Shown here piece by piece: positions 33,759-42,474 of a stretch of 64,000 nt of DNA. Every line of letters starts with the position of its first letter. Position 1 is the stretch's first letter. Position numbers and translations under genes: made by a program. The notes below the pieces were generated by a model. That model saw nothing but the letters and a program-made list of their open reading frames with translations, had not been told where the DNA came from and ran no database searches. The stretch is from Bradyrhizobium sp. Ai1a-2 (GTDB lineage: Bacteria > Pseudomonadota > Alphaproteobacteria > Rhizobiales > Xanthobacteraceae): positions 62,001 to 126,000 of the forward strand of contig NZ_AUEZ01000007.1 in NCBI RefSeq assembly GCF_000426245.1, read 5' to 3'.

Positions 33759-36392
33759 ATGACCGCAATGCAATACGATCCGGACGCTGGCGCGATGGCT
33801 GCGGCAGACAAACTCGCGCCAACAGCGGATTCCGGCGCGGCCGGGCACCTCAAGCGGGTCGATCGGAACTGGGCCTTGATGCCGGTCGCAGCAGCGTCCG
33901 GCTTTGCGGGCCTCGGCTATGAGATCGTGTGGACGCGGCAACTCAGCCTCGCACTCGGGACCGAAATGATGGCGGTGCTGGGCGCGATCGCCGGATTTTT
34001 CTGCGGACTGGCGCTCGGTGCTTTTGCCCTCGATGGCCTGATCCGGCGGGCACGGTCGCCGTACATCGTCTATGCGGCGCTCGAGGCGGTGATCGGGCTT
34101 TGGGGGCTGGCGAACGTCTGGCTCCTGCCGCTCGCGGGCCGGGCTTTGCCGCCCATGCTTGGCACGGAGCCCGGGCCGGCCCTGCTATGGGCGGCCAGCT
34201 TTGCGCTGCCGACGCTTGTCCTGCTTCCCGCAACCGTGGCGATGGGCGGAACGCTGGCCGCGCTCGAACGGATGGTCAGCGAAGCTCGCGGCGATGTTCG
34301 CGTCAGTGCAGGCGTCTACGGCGCGAATACGGCCGGCGCGGTGGCAGGCACCCTGGCTTCGACCTTCGCGTTGATCCCTGCGCTCGGATTTTCCGGAACA
34401 CTGGTTTGCCTCGCCATCGTGAACCTGGCATGCGCGTTGGGCGCGCTCGCAATCGCGCCGAATTCGAGCCCGCGTACGGCAGACCTCGACATTGTCGGGC
34501 GCCGTCGGATCGGAAGTTTGCGGCTCACGGTCACCCTGTTCGCGACCGGCCTGCTCGGGATCGCGTTCGAGGTCCTCGTCGTTCGTCTGGCAGCCCAGGC
34601 GATGCAGGACACGGTGTACACCTTCGCGGGGCTGCTTGCGGCGTATCTGCTCGGTACCGCTGCGGGAAGCCTCATCTGGCAGCGGGCCGGATGTCATGAC
34701 CACGACGAAAGCCTCGGCTTGCTGCTCGCCGGGACGGCGCTCGCCTGTCTGGCGACGGCGTTCCTTGCCCCTCACATCGTCCGCTTTTCGCAGGCTACCG
34801 TCGAAGCCAGCATCATCGGCGAACTGGCTGTCGCGATGGCGCTGTTTCTGGTGCCCTCGGCAGCGATGGGCGCGCTGTTCGGCCTGCTCGCGCAACGCGT
34901 ACGGGATCAGCGCGGATCGCTGGGATGGGCGGTCGGCATCAACAGCCTCGGCGCCTCGATAGCACCGCTGCTGGCGGCGCTGTTCCTGATCCCGACCTTC
35001 GGCGTATGGATGGCGCTCATTGCGGTTGCGCTGGGCTATCTTCTCCTGCTGCCGCCGAGCCGGACAGCGCTCGTCTGGTCGGCGGCGCCGGTGATCGTCG
35101 CCCTCGTCCTGTGGGTGCGTCCCCCGCCCTCCCTGACGAGAGTCCCGCCCGGCGGCACGCTGCTTGCCGTCCGTGAAGGGCCCATGGTGACGGCAAGCGT
35201 CGTCGATGATGCGTCGGGCACCCGGTATCTCGAGGTGAACGGCCACTTCCGCATGGGTGGGACGAGTTCAAGCCGATCCGACTATCGCCAGGCGATGCTG
35301 CCGCTGTTGCTGCATCCGGCGCCACATCGCGCTCTGTTCCTCGGCATCGGCACTGGCGCTACGGTGGTCGGCGGGTCGAAGATGCCGGAGGTCGCGGTAC
35401 ATGGCGTCGAATTGTCCCGCGAAGTGGTCGAGCTTCTGCCGTGGTTCGCCGATCCGCCAGCCGCCGTCTCGGCGCCCCGGATAACCGTCGCCGACGCGCG
35501 CCGATATGTCGCCGCGGATGCCGACCGATATGACGTGATCGTCGCGGATCTGTTTCATCCGGCGCTGGATGGCAGCGGTGCGCTCTACACCGTCGAGCAT
35601 TTCGACGCCGTCAGGAAGCGACTGGCTCCCGGCGGCGTGTTTTGTCAATGGCTGCCCCTGTACCAGCTCGATCTGCCGTCCCTGCGCGCCATTATCCGCG
35701 GATTTCTCGAAATCTATCCCGAGGGCTCAGCCTGGCTCAATCACTACAGCGTACGCACCCCCATGCTCGCCCTGATCGGCCGGCGGGATGGCGGTCGTCT
35801 CGATCCCGACGCGCTGACCCTGCGACTCGGTAATCCGTCGGTCGCGCCCGTCGTGCGTCCGCTCGGGTTCGAATCTTCGATCGATCTGCTCGGACAGTAT
35901 CTGGGAGGTCCGCGTGCGCTCTCCGCGTTCGCCGGCGAAGGTCCCCGCAATACGGACGACTATCCTTTCGTGACATTCGATGCGCGCCGCAACATCAGCG
36001 CGCTGACGGCGCCGCCGTGGTCCCTGCTGCTTGCCGTCATCCGATCGATGCGGCCGGACGCGGCCGAGTTGCTCGACCCGTCGCATCGCAATGCCCTGGG
36101 CGAACGTCTCGGCGCCTACTGGCACGCGCGCAATTCATTCCTAGAAGCGGGCGCTGCGCTGCCGGGAGATCCGCGCGGCATCGCGCTGGTCGAAGCGGCT
36201 TCCCCCGGGCTGCTTGATGCGCTTCGGCTCAGTCCCGAATTCGATCCGGCCTATGTCCCGCTGATGGGCATGGCGAAGTCGCTCATGGCGTCCGACCGCG
36301 ACGCGGCCGCCCGCCTGCTGCGTGCGATCAACGATGCGGCGCCCACGCGCAATGAGGCAAGACAGTTGCTCGCGCGCGAATTCGGCCGCTGA
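33759..36392 (+). CDS. Fused multi-helix membrane protein / spermidine-synthase-like methyltransferase fold
   Basis: An 877-residue protein if started at ATG 33759; TTG 33705 would add 18 residues, and neither has a strong ribosome site. The N-terminal half has about a dozen hydrophobic helices from GFAGLGYEIVWTRQLSLALG onward, a signature of fused MFS/spermidine synthase proteins. From about residue 475 a soluble domain shows FLGIGTGATVVGG and YDVIVADLFHPALDG, the spermidine synthase SAM/dcSAM-binding fold. It is 161 bases after the Rieske gene and appears to be a separate unit. Reaction and substrate are unknown for most members; polyamine synthesis is not demonstrated. Confidence 0.83.
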   Translation: MTAMQYDPDAGAMAAADKLAPTADSGAAGHLKRVDRNWALMPVAAASGFAGLGYEIVWTRQLSLALGTEMMAVLGAIAGFFCGLALGAFALDGLIRRARSPYIVYAALEAVIGLWGLANVWLLPLAGRALPPMLGTEPGPALLWAASFALPTLVLLPATVAMGGTLAALERMVSEARGDVRVSAGVYGANTAGAVAGTLASTFALIPALGFSGTLVCLAIVNLACALGALAIAPNSSPRTADLDIVGRRRIGSLRLTVTLFATGLLGIAFEVLVVRLAAQAMQDTVYTFAGLLAAYLLGTAAGSLIWQRAGCHDHDESLGLLLAGTALACLATAFLAPHIVRFSQATVEASIIGELAVAMALFLVPSAAMGALFGLLAQRVRDQRGSLGWAVGINSLGASIAPLLAALFLIPTFGVWMALIAVALGYLLLLPPSRTALVWSAAPVIVALVLWVRPPPSLTRVPPGGTLLAVREGPMVTASVVDDASGTRYLEVNGHFRMGGTSSSRSDYRQAMLPLLLHPAPHRALFLGIGTGATVVGGSKMPEVAVHGVELSREVVELLPWFADPPAAVSAPRITVADARRYVAADADRYDVIVADLFHPALDGSGALYTVEHFDAVRKRLAPGGVFCQWLPLYQLDLPSLRAIIRGFLEIYPEGSAWLNHYSVRTPMLALIGRRDGGRLDPDALTLRLGNPSVAPVVRPLGFESSIDLLGQYLGGPRALSAFAGEGPRNTDDYPFVTFDARRNISALTAPPWSLLLAVIRSMRPDAAELLDPSHRNALGERLGAYWHARNSFLEAGAALPGDPRGIALVEAASPGLLDALRLSPEFDPAYVPLMGMAKSLMASDRDAAARLLRAINDAAPTRNEARQLLAREFGR

Positions 36393-36421
36393 GCCGCGAC
36401 CGATCGCAGGAGCTATCGCTT

Positions 36422-36440
36422 CGCGAAAGCCGGTTTCGCG
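36422..36440. terminator. Short hairpin between convergent genes
   Basis: CGCGAAA (36422-36428) and TTTCGCG (36434-36440) pair over five bases in the 57-base gap between the fused membrane protein and the convergent 2OG oxygenase. No T-run is present. A transcription-stop function is possible only. Confidence 0.35.
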
Positions 36441-36449
36441 CCAAAGGAG

Positions 36450-37073
36450 CTACGGCGCGAAAGTGACCCGATAGCCCCAGCAATCAAGGTGGTCGGGAAT
36501 GGCGTTGAACGCGATGGTGATCCGTTGCTCGCCCTGGTTTCTTGGGACCTCGTGATAGAGGTAGCTGGGGAAGAGAACCAGATCCCCCGGTTCGGCCTCT
36601 GGCAGCATGTACTTGCCGGCATTGTACGGCCCGATGGCCGCACCTCGCGTATGATGACGAAACGAGAAGTCAGAACCGCCGGGCGGCCGCACGAAAACAG
36701 TTTTGCTCGCCGGGTGCGACGGCGTCAGATAGAGGATCCCCGAGATGAAACTGTTCGCATGGGCATGCAGCGTCTGGTTTCCTCCGGTTTCGAGCATGTT
36801 GGTCCACATCTCTTTCACGGTCCAACGCAGCTTCTCGCCAAAGAGAAGCTCGCCGAAATCGACCAGCTTCGGCGTGGCCAACTCGGCGATCTCCCGAAAC
36901 AGCTTGTTTTCGCGGGGGTCGGCTACCTCGGTATGAAAGAGCTGGCCCGAGCGCAGATTGCTTTCGACGCGGGCATTACGGATCGCCGCGACGGCGGCGT
37001 CCTTCAGCTCCGGACCCAACAGGCCCGGCGAACGCATCAGCGGAATCGGAAACAGCGGCTCGATATGGTCCAT
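36450..37073 (-). CDS. Putative 2OG-Fe(II) oxygenase
   Basis: A 207-residue protein resembling the TIGR02466/PF13759 family. The double-stranded beta-helix ligands are probably in TLHAHANSFISGILYL (H103, H105) and in YLYHEVPRNQGEQRITIAFN (H174, with R184 for 2-oxoglutarate). EMWTNMLETGG is another family block. It lies 151 bases downstream of a small exported protein on the same strand. The target is unknown; some relatives act on proteins. Confidence 0.82.
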   Translation of the reverse strand: MDHIEPLFPIPLMRSPGLLGPELKDAAVAAIRNARVESNLRSGQLFHTEVADPRENKLFREIAELATPKLVDFGELLFGEKLRWTVKEMWTNMLETGGNQTLHAHANSFISGILYLTPSHPASKTVFVRPPGGSDFSFRHHTRGAAIGPYNAGKYMLPEAEPGDLVLFPSYLYHEVPRNQGEQRITIAFNAIPDHLDCWGYRVTFAP

Positions 37074-37224
37074 GTCTCAACATCCAGATATCTCGAATCC
37101 GTCGGACAATGCGCGGACGAGCATGACGCCGCGATGACAACGGACAAGTCACCGAACGTTCCGATTTGATTGTATCCGACCGACGGCTTCGGGCGGGGTC
37201 GATGGACCTTTCCCGCCATCGAGA

Positions 37225-37563
37225 CTACTCGTCGGGCTTGAGGATCTTGAGCGTTTCGCCCGGCGGCAATTCGTGGCGGCGCTCTCGCAATTCATCTGCC
37301 GCTCGCGCGGCAAACTCCATGCACTCGTCGAACTCTCCATTGCCGGCCTCGACAATTGCCTGGTGCAAGTCACGTTCGGCGAAATAGCGGGAGAGATCGT
37401 TGGCCGGCAAGGTAGCCGCCACCGCGCGCGCTTGCCCGACCGCGGCCTCACAATCCTCTCTGTTGGGCTCGGCCGAAACGGTTTCGGCGCTGCATGGCGA
37501 GACCACGCAGCAGACCAGGCCCAAGAGCAGGCAGACCAGGACGGGTTTCAATTGGCTCAACAT
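37225..37563 (-). CDS. Small exported hypothetical protein
   Basis: A 112-residue protein with a Sec signal peptide of about 26 residues (hydrophobic core PVLVCLLLGLVCCVV, cleavage near CSA|E). The mature part is acidic and helical with two cysteines in EDCEAA and DECMEF that could form a disulfide. I do not recognise a family. It lies 107 bases downstream of the PHP-like gene terminator and upstream of the 2OG oxygenase, so its transcription is independent of the PHP-like gene. Confidence 0.65.
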   Translation of the reverse strand: MLSQLKPVLVCLLLGLVCCVVSPCSAETVSAEPNREDCEAAVGQARAVAATLPANDLSRYFAERDLHQAIVEAGNGEFDECMEFAARAADELRERRHELPPGETLKILKPDE

Positions 37564-37605
37564 GCGTTCAACGAAGCAGGCACAAGACCCTCAGTGGGCC
37601 TAGCG

Positions 37606-37644
37606 GAAAAATCTGGCGGAGCGAAATCATTCGCTCCGCCAGAT
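37606..37644 (-). terminator. Rho-independent terminator of the PHP-like gene
   Basis: A perfect 15-base stem (ATCTGGCGGAGCGAA at 37611-37625 and its complement at 37630-37644) closes a four-base loop. On the minus strand it is followed by TTTTTC (37611-37606). It begins 27 bases after the stop codon of the gene at 37671-39722 and is the clearest intrinsic terminator in the window. Confidence 0.9.
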
Positions 37645-37670
37645 CCTATAGGCGTTGTTTCTTCCTGAAC

Positions 37671-39722
37671 TCAGAAGAAGCGGTGGCCGTAACGATTCCA
37701 CCAGCCGAAGTGCCACCAGTCATGGGGGTAGTTGTTGCCGCCCTGATGATCGTGATCGTGGTCATGATCGTTATCATCCCGGTGACCGCCAAGCTTCTCG
37801 GCGAGCTGAGCGTTCTTCTCAACCAGCAGCTTGGGCGAGCCGTGCGGCCGGATGAAGATCGGGTTGGCGTAGAACCAGACGTTCGAGTAGGCCTGAACGT
37901 CGTAGGTCACCTTCTTGACGCCGTTCGCCGTCTGCAGATGCGACGGGCAAGCGGGATCCGTGCAGCTCACCTGAACGTTGTTGACGTCGAGCAGCGGATT
38001 GCCGGCGCTGTCGCTGACGTTCGGCGTGGCGACCGGAATGTTCGTTCCGCGGGCGCGGACGTAGAACGCAGTCTTACCCGCGGTGAACGTGGTCGTGAAA
38101 CGCAGGCGCAGCGAACCGTCCCGCTGATAATCGCGCTGCATGTGCTTTGCGAGAATCTGCTGGGAGATCGTGGTCGTGGGATTGTACACGACCGACGCAC
38201 CGGCGACGCCGCTGGCGTTCGGTACTGCATAGCCCGGCGCACCCGGATCGATCGGACCCGTGATCTGACCGCTGATCAGATCGACATGGTCGACCGACGG
38301 CTTGTTCAACGGCTGCTTGATGCCGATCGGCAGCAGCAGCGGATTGTTGAAGCTATACGGGCTGTTGTTCTTGGCCGGGATGGTCATCTGCATTTCGAAC
38401 GTGATCCGTTCGCCCGGCGTCACGACCAGCGTCTCGCCCATCGTCTTCCAGTCGCCGTCGCGGCCCTTGGCACGGAAAACCATGTCGGGACCGATGATGT
38501 CGGCATTGACGGAATAGGAGTTGCCCGAACGCATGCCGTCGATGACGGATTGCGAGCGGAAGTGCTCCTCGTTCGGGACGTAGAGCTTGGTATATTCGCC
38601 CGGGATGAAGTCGGCGGTCGTGAAGCTGTCACGCGCACCGGCCGCGCCACGATTGTGCCAGTCGGAGCTGACGTACACGAAGAAGTTGCGGCCTTCGCCG
38701 AGCAGACCGTCCCACAGGCCGCCGACCATGGCGGTGTATATGCCGCTCATGCCGTAGGTGCCGCCGCCAACCGCGCTGGTGGAGTAGGAACCGGAGCCGC
38801 CCGTGAGCGATCCCTGCGCCATGTGGCCAGGCGATTCGATGCCGAACGCCACCGTTGGACCGGCATTGTTGAAATCGCGGAAGTGCTCGATGTTGTAGCC
38901 GTTGCTGCTAGTCGGATTGAACGGACCGGCGCGCTCCGAGTGGGTCGGGATCGCGTAGGATTCCAGCGGGTGATTCTTCTGCAGCCACTGGATGCCGGCA
39001 ACCGCCTTCTGATGGCCCGCCGTTCCGCTGTTGTTGACGTTGTCCTTGCCAGGCCAAACCGGCTTGTTCTTCGAATCCACCGGACCGATCGCGTCGTTGT
39101 CGGAACGGTCGAAGCGGAATTCGTATTCCGCCATCTTGTCGGCGTTGCCGTAGCCGCGCGGGTTCTGACCGGAAATGACAGCCACGTCAGTATGTTCGTG
39201 ACCGGGAACGACCCACTCCAGGCCCTCGATCAGCACCTTGTTGTAGACCGGCGAGCGATTGACGATGATCGGATACTCGACTTCCTTGATTGACTGCCAG
39301 CGCCACATCTGGGCGCTGTCGCCCGTGCCGTTCGGCGTGCCCTTCAGGCTGGTGATCGTGATCCCATCGATGGTCTTGCCCAGCGTCTTATTCCAGGTCG
39401 TGGTGGTGTCGCCCGGAATGTTGGCGCTCGTATCGCTGAAGCGGCAGTCGCGGTTGCCCGAACCACCGTGGTTGCCAAGCGTGAACCAGTCGAGATCGAA
39501 GTTGTTTCCGCCCGCGGCGGCAGTGCCGGTCGCGACGGACCGGTCGATCGCATAGCCGGCGGATACCGAGCCGTCGGTGCATGTGTTGTGATTGTGCATG
39601 TCGCCAGCGACATACGGATTGTCTGGTTTGGGATCCCGCCGATCATTGGCATGCGCGGAATGTGCCAACGCAAGCGAGACCGAGGCTGCTGTCAGCAGCA
39701 ATTTCTTTGAAGATTGAACCAT
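37671..39722 (-). CDS. Secreted PHP-like (DUF3604-type) protein with His-rich C-terminal tail
   Basis: A 683-residue exported protein. Residues 1-25 are a signal peptide (LLLTAASVSLALAHSAHA). The mature N-terminus has AGDMHNHNTCTDGS (D41, H43, H45) and LDWFTLGNHGG (H85), with GHEHTDVAV, IPTHSERAG and SSDWHNRGA further on; these resemble the metal-binding histidines of PHP phosphoesterase folds. The last 39 residues carry eight histidines, including HDHDHDH, then Trp-rich WWHFGWW. The ATG at 39722 has AGGGG upstream. It is followed by a strong terminator and is divergent from the PpiC/HupE genes. Metal binding is strongly suggested; the substrate is unknown. Confidence 0.78.
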   Translation of the reverse strand: MVQSSKKLLLTAASVSLALAHSAHANDRRDPKPDNPYVAGDMHNHNTCTDGSVSAGYAIDRSVATGTAAAGGNNFDLDWFTLGNHGGSGNRDCRFSDTSANIPGDTTTTWNKTLGKTIDGITITSLKGTPNGTGDSAQMWRWQSIKEVEYPIIVNRSPVYNKVLIEGLEWVVPGHEHTDVAVISGQNPRGYGNADKMAEYEFRFDRSDNDAIGPVDSKNKPVWPGKDNVNNSGTAGHQKAVAGIQWLQKNHPLESYAIPTHSERAGPFNPTSSNGYNIEHFRDFNNAGPTVAFGIESPGHMAQGSLTGGSGSYSTSAVGGGTYGMSGIYTAMVGGLWDGLLGEGRNFFVYVSSDWHNRGAAGARDSFTTADFIPGEYTKLYVPNEEHFRSQSVIDGMRSGNSYSVNADIIGPDMVFRAKGRDGDWKTMGETLVVTPGERITFEMQMTIPAKNNSPYSFNNPLLLPIGIKQPLNKPSVDHVDLISGQITGPIDPGAPGYAVPNASGVAGASVVYNPTTTISQQILAKHMQRDYQRDGSLRLRFTTTFTAGKTAFYVRARGTNIPVATPNVSDSAGNPLLDVNNVQVSCTDPACPSHLQTANGVKKVTYDVQAYSNVWFYANPIFIRPHGSPKLLVEKNAQLAEKLGGHRDDNDHDHDHDHQGGNNYPHDWWHFGWWNRYGHRFF

Positions 39723-39983
39723 GTAATCGCCCCTGGATGCGCTCTTACGCACGAAGAAAAATGAGAGCCACGCATCTGCTGCACCTGGCTCTCAGTTGTT
39801 CAGGCAACCAGAATTCGGAGACAGTTCGGTGAAGCTTTTATTTTTCCCGCTCGGATTTTTTTCGCACGCGCGATCGATTGCGGAGTGACAGATCGCAGGC
39901 AACGTTGCATAAGCCTGCGACGGTAAGATCCTCCGCGTGTCCTGCGGTGATCGTTTTGTGAAGTTTATGTGTCAACATTCGCG

Positions 39984-40877
39984 ATGACAGACGCTGCGCA
40001 TACTCTCGGGATATCGCCTTCCAAACCCGATGCATCCAACGAGAATTCGTCAGAATCCGCGGCGAAACACTTGCGTTCAAACCTATTCGACGTCTTCCGT
40101 TTTCTCGGACGTGAGCCGCTCGTGCATTTTGTCCTCCTCGGGGCAATCATCTTCGGCATAGACGCCGCACTGCGACCGCCGGCGAAGGATGACAAGGTCA
40201 TCACGGTGACCAAGGCGATGCGCAAGTCCTTCATCGACAATTTCGACGAGGACAAGGAGCGCGTTCCCTCCGACTCCGAGCTCGAGAAGATGATCGATAG
40301 CTGGGTCGCGAGTGAGATCCTGTACCGCGAAGGCAAGGCGCTCGGGGTCGACCGCGGTGACGACATGATCCGCGATCGCATCGCCTTCAAGCTTCAACTG
40401 CTCATCTTCGACCAGGTCCGCGTGGCGCAGCCGACGGAAGAGCAGCTTCGTGCGTGGTTCGCGGACAACCATGAGCGGTTCGATGAGCCCGAGCAGGTCG
40501 GCTTCTACCTGACGCCGGCAACCGACGAGGCGACGGCACAGCGTCAGCTCGAAGACATCACAGGGCAGCGGGAATCCGAAGAGCTCCGCAATCAGACGCG
40601 CGCGATCCTTGGACGTCCCATCGCAAGCCTCTCTCCCTCTTTCGGTGAAAGCTTCCGCGATGCCCTGCTGGCGATGCCGGAGGGACAATGGAAGGTCGTG
40701 CAGTCCAAGGAAGGCTGGCATGTCGTTCGTCTGGATTCACGCCGCCCGGGCGCGCTCGCCAAGTTCGAGGATGTGCAGGAAGAGGCCGCCAAGCTCTGGT
40801 ACTCCGAAGAGACGCGAAAGCAGGCGTGGGAGGCGGTGAGCCGTCTCAAGGCCAGTTACAAAGTGCAGTACGAGTGA
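39984..40877 (+). CDS. PpiC-type (parvulin-like) peptidyl-prolyl isomerase, membrane-anchored
   Basis: A 297-residue protein with a short cytoplasmic N-terminus, one membrane helix (PLVHFVLLGAIIFGIDAAL) and a periplasmic SurA/PpiC-like region. The parvulin core is recognisable in QVGFYLTPATDEATA and, more clearly, in FGESFRDALLAMPEGQWKVVQSKEGWHVVRLDSR. The start is uncertain: ATG 39984 or GTG 39969, both with weak ribosome sites. It ends three bases before the first HupE/UreJ gene, so it probably helps fold or assemble those membrane proteins or the exported PHP-like protein. Confidence 0.85.
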   Translation: MTDAAHTLGISPSKPDASNENSSESAAKHLRSNLFDVFRFLGREPLVHFVLLGAIIFGIDAALRPPAKDDKVITVTKAMRKSFIDNFDEDKERVPSDSELEKMIDSWVASEILYREGKALGVDRGDDMIRDRIAFKLQLLIFDQVRVAQPTEEQLRAWFADNHERFDEPEQVGFYLTPATDEATAQRQLEDITGQRESEELRNQTRAILGRPIASLSPSFGESFRDALLAMPEGQWKVVQSKEGWHVVRLDSRRPGALAKFEDVQEEAAKLWYSEETRKQAWEAVSRLKASYKVQYE

Positions 40878-40880
40878 GCC

Positions 40881-41852
40881 ATGCGCCATCTTGCGGTTGC
40901 GCTACTCGTTCTCGCCGCGCTGGTCCTGCCACGCCAACTCGTCGCGCATGAGGCCACGCTCGGCGTGCTCGAATTCCGCGAGGTCCGGCCGGGCGCATTC
41001 GTCGGTCTCTGGACCATGGAGCCCACCATCGGAGCCGCGCGCGTCGATCTTCAAGTGCCGCCGCACTGCTTCCTTCGACTGCCGGAGCTCAATTGCGGCG
41101 ACAAGGGGCTGATCGGGCCCATCACGATCACCAATCTCGGCGCCAACATGTCGGCGGTCCTGATCAAGGTGATTCCGATCGTGGGCGAGCCGCGCTCCTA
41201 CACGATCTCGACCGCGAATCCCGTCGTTTCCGTGCTTGGCACCGGTGCCCCGACCCTGCAGACATGGATCGAACTGGCTAGGACCTACGTCAACTACGGC
41301 ATCGACCATATCCTGCTCGGGGCCGATCACCTGTTGTTCGTGCTCGGACTTATCTGGATCGTCGGCGGCGGGTGGCGGCTGGTGAAAACAATCACGGCTT
41401 TCACGATCGGACACAGCGCCTCGCTTGCGGCGGCGGCATTCGGCCTGATCGGCGTGCCGGAGCGGCCGCTCAATGCCTGCATTGCGCTCAGCATCGTGTT
41501 TGTCGGCGTGGAGATCGTAAAGCAGCAGCGCGGCGAAATCGGGCTGACTGCGCGTTACCCCTGGGCGGTCGCGTTCACCTTCGGCCTGGTTCACGGCATA
41601 GGCTTTGCGAGCGCGCTGGCGGGACTCGGACTGGAGCGCCGACTGCTGCCCATCGCCCTGCTTTTCTTCAATATCGGCGTGGAGATCGGCCAGCTCGCCT
41701 TTGTGCTCCTGGTGCTGGCGCTGATGTGGGCACATCGGCGGCTCGACGCGGTCTTGCCGCGCTGGGGCGACGCGCTACCCGCTTATGCCATCGGCTCGGT
41801 TTCCATGTTCTGGTTTTTCGGCCGCCTGCTACGCGTGCTCGCGGCAACATGA
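40881..41852 (+). CDS. HupE/UreJ_2-family membrane protein
   Basis: A 323-residue protein with a signal peptide (cleavage near LVA|HE), an extracytoplasmic region of about 110 residues and a C-terminal membrane domain of six or seven helices. The diagnostic motif is YGIDHILLGADHLLFVLGL (residues 139-157), and TAFTIGHSASLAAA follows. The family is related to nickel/cobalt-type HupE/UreJ permeases; function of this branch is not established. It is first of three such genes in tandem. Confidence 0.88.
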   Translation: MRHLAVALLVLAALVLPRQLVAHEATLGVLEFREVRPGAFVGLWTMEPTIGAARVDLQVPPHCFLRLPELNCGDKGLIGPITITNLGANMSAVLIKVIPIVGEPRSYTISTANPVVSVLGTGAPTLQTWIELARTYVNYGIDHILLGADHLLFVLGLIWIVGGGWRLVKTITAFTIGHSASLAAAAFGLIGVPERPLNACIALSIVFVGVEIVKQQRGEIGLTARYPWAVAFTFGLVHGIGFASALAGLGLERRLLPIALLFFNIGVEIGQLAFVLLVLALMWAHRRLDAVLPRWGDALPAYAIGSVSMFWFFGRLLRVLAAT

Positions 41853-41868
41853 CGGAAAGCGTCGAACC

Positions 41869-42474
41869 ATGTCTTTGCGTATCTTCCGATATCTCCCGTT
41901 CGCGATTGCAGGTCTCGTCCTGCCGCAAGCCGCTTTCGCGCACGAGCAGGTCGGCCTTGGCGGTGGGCTTGTCAGCGGGTTCTTGCATCCGCTGACAGGG
42001 ATTGACCATCTGATCGCGATGGTCGCCGTTGGAATCTGGGGCGCGCAGCTCGGGGCTCCTGCCATTTGGGTGCTGCCGATCACCTTCCCGCTGGTGATGG
42101 CGATCGGCGGAGTGCTTGGAATTCTGCACGTTCCGCTGCCGATGCCCGAGGTCATGATCGCGCTCTCGGCTCTCATTCTCGGCGCCGCGGTTGCGGTGCG
42201 GATGCGGCTGCCATTCGCGGCCGCAGCCGCAGTCGTTGCCGTCTTTGCGATCTTTCACGGCTACGCGCACGGGGCTGAACTTCCGAAATCCGCAAACCCG
42301 TTAGCCTACGGCGTCGGCTTTGTCGTCTCGACCGGCCTGCTGCACCTTTGCGGCATCACGATCGGCACGTTGACCCGTTGGCCTGCCGGAGAGCGATTGA
42401 TTCAAGGGCTGGGCGTGGTGATTGCCATGCTCGGCGGATACTTTCTGGCGCTGAGCCTTGGAGCTGTCGCATGA
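41869..42474 (+). CDS. HupE/UreJ-family metal permease
   Basis: A 201-residue membrane protein. A signal-like first helix ends AFAHEQ; the family motif HPLTGIDHLIAM contains H40, D46 and H47, which in HupE/UreJ proteins coordinate nickel or a related ion. A second His region, FHGYAHGAE, lies further on. Start ATG 41869 is 17 bases after the preceding gene; the stop overlaps the third gene at 42471. No urease or hydrogenase gene is in the window. Confidence 0.9.
   Translation: MSLRIFRYLPFAIAGLVLPQAAFAHEQVGLGGGLVSGFLHPLTGIDHLIAMVAVGIWGAQLGAPAIWVLPITFPLVMAIGGVLGILHVPLPMPEVMIALSALILGAAVAVRMRLPFAAAAAVVAVFAIFHGYAHGAELPKSANPLAYGVGFVVSTGLLHLCGITIGTLTRWPAGERLIQGLGVVIAMLGGYFLALSLGAVA

Noticed and set aside
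37494..39293. 599-codon plus-strand open frame opposite the PHP-like gene
   Set aside because: It reads Val/Asp/Arg-rich mirror sequence across the strong minus-strand terminator and has no ribosome site or domain.
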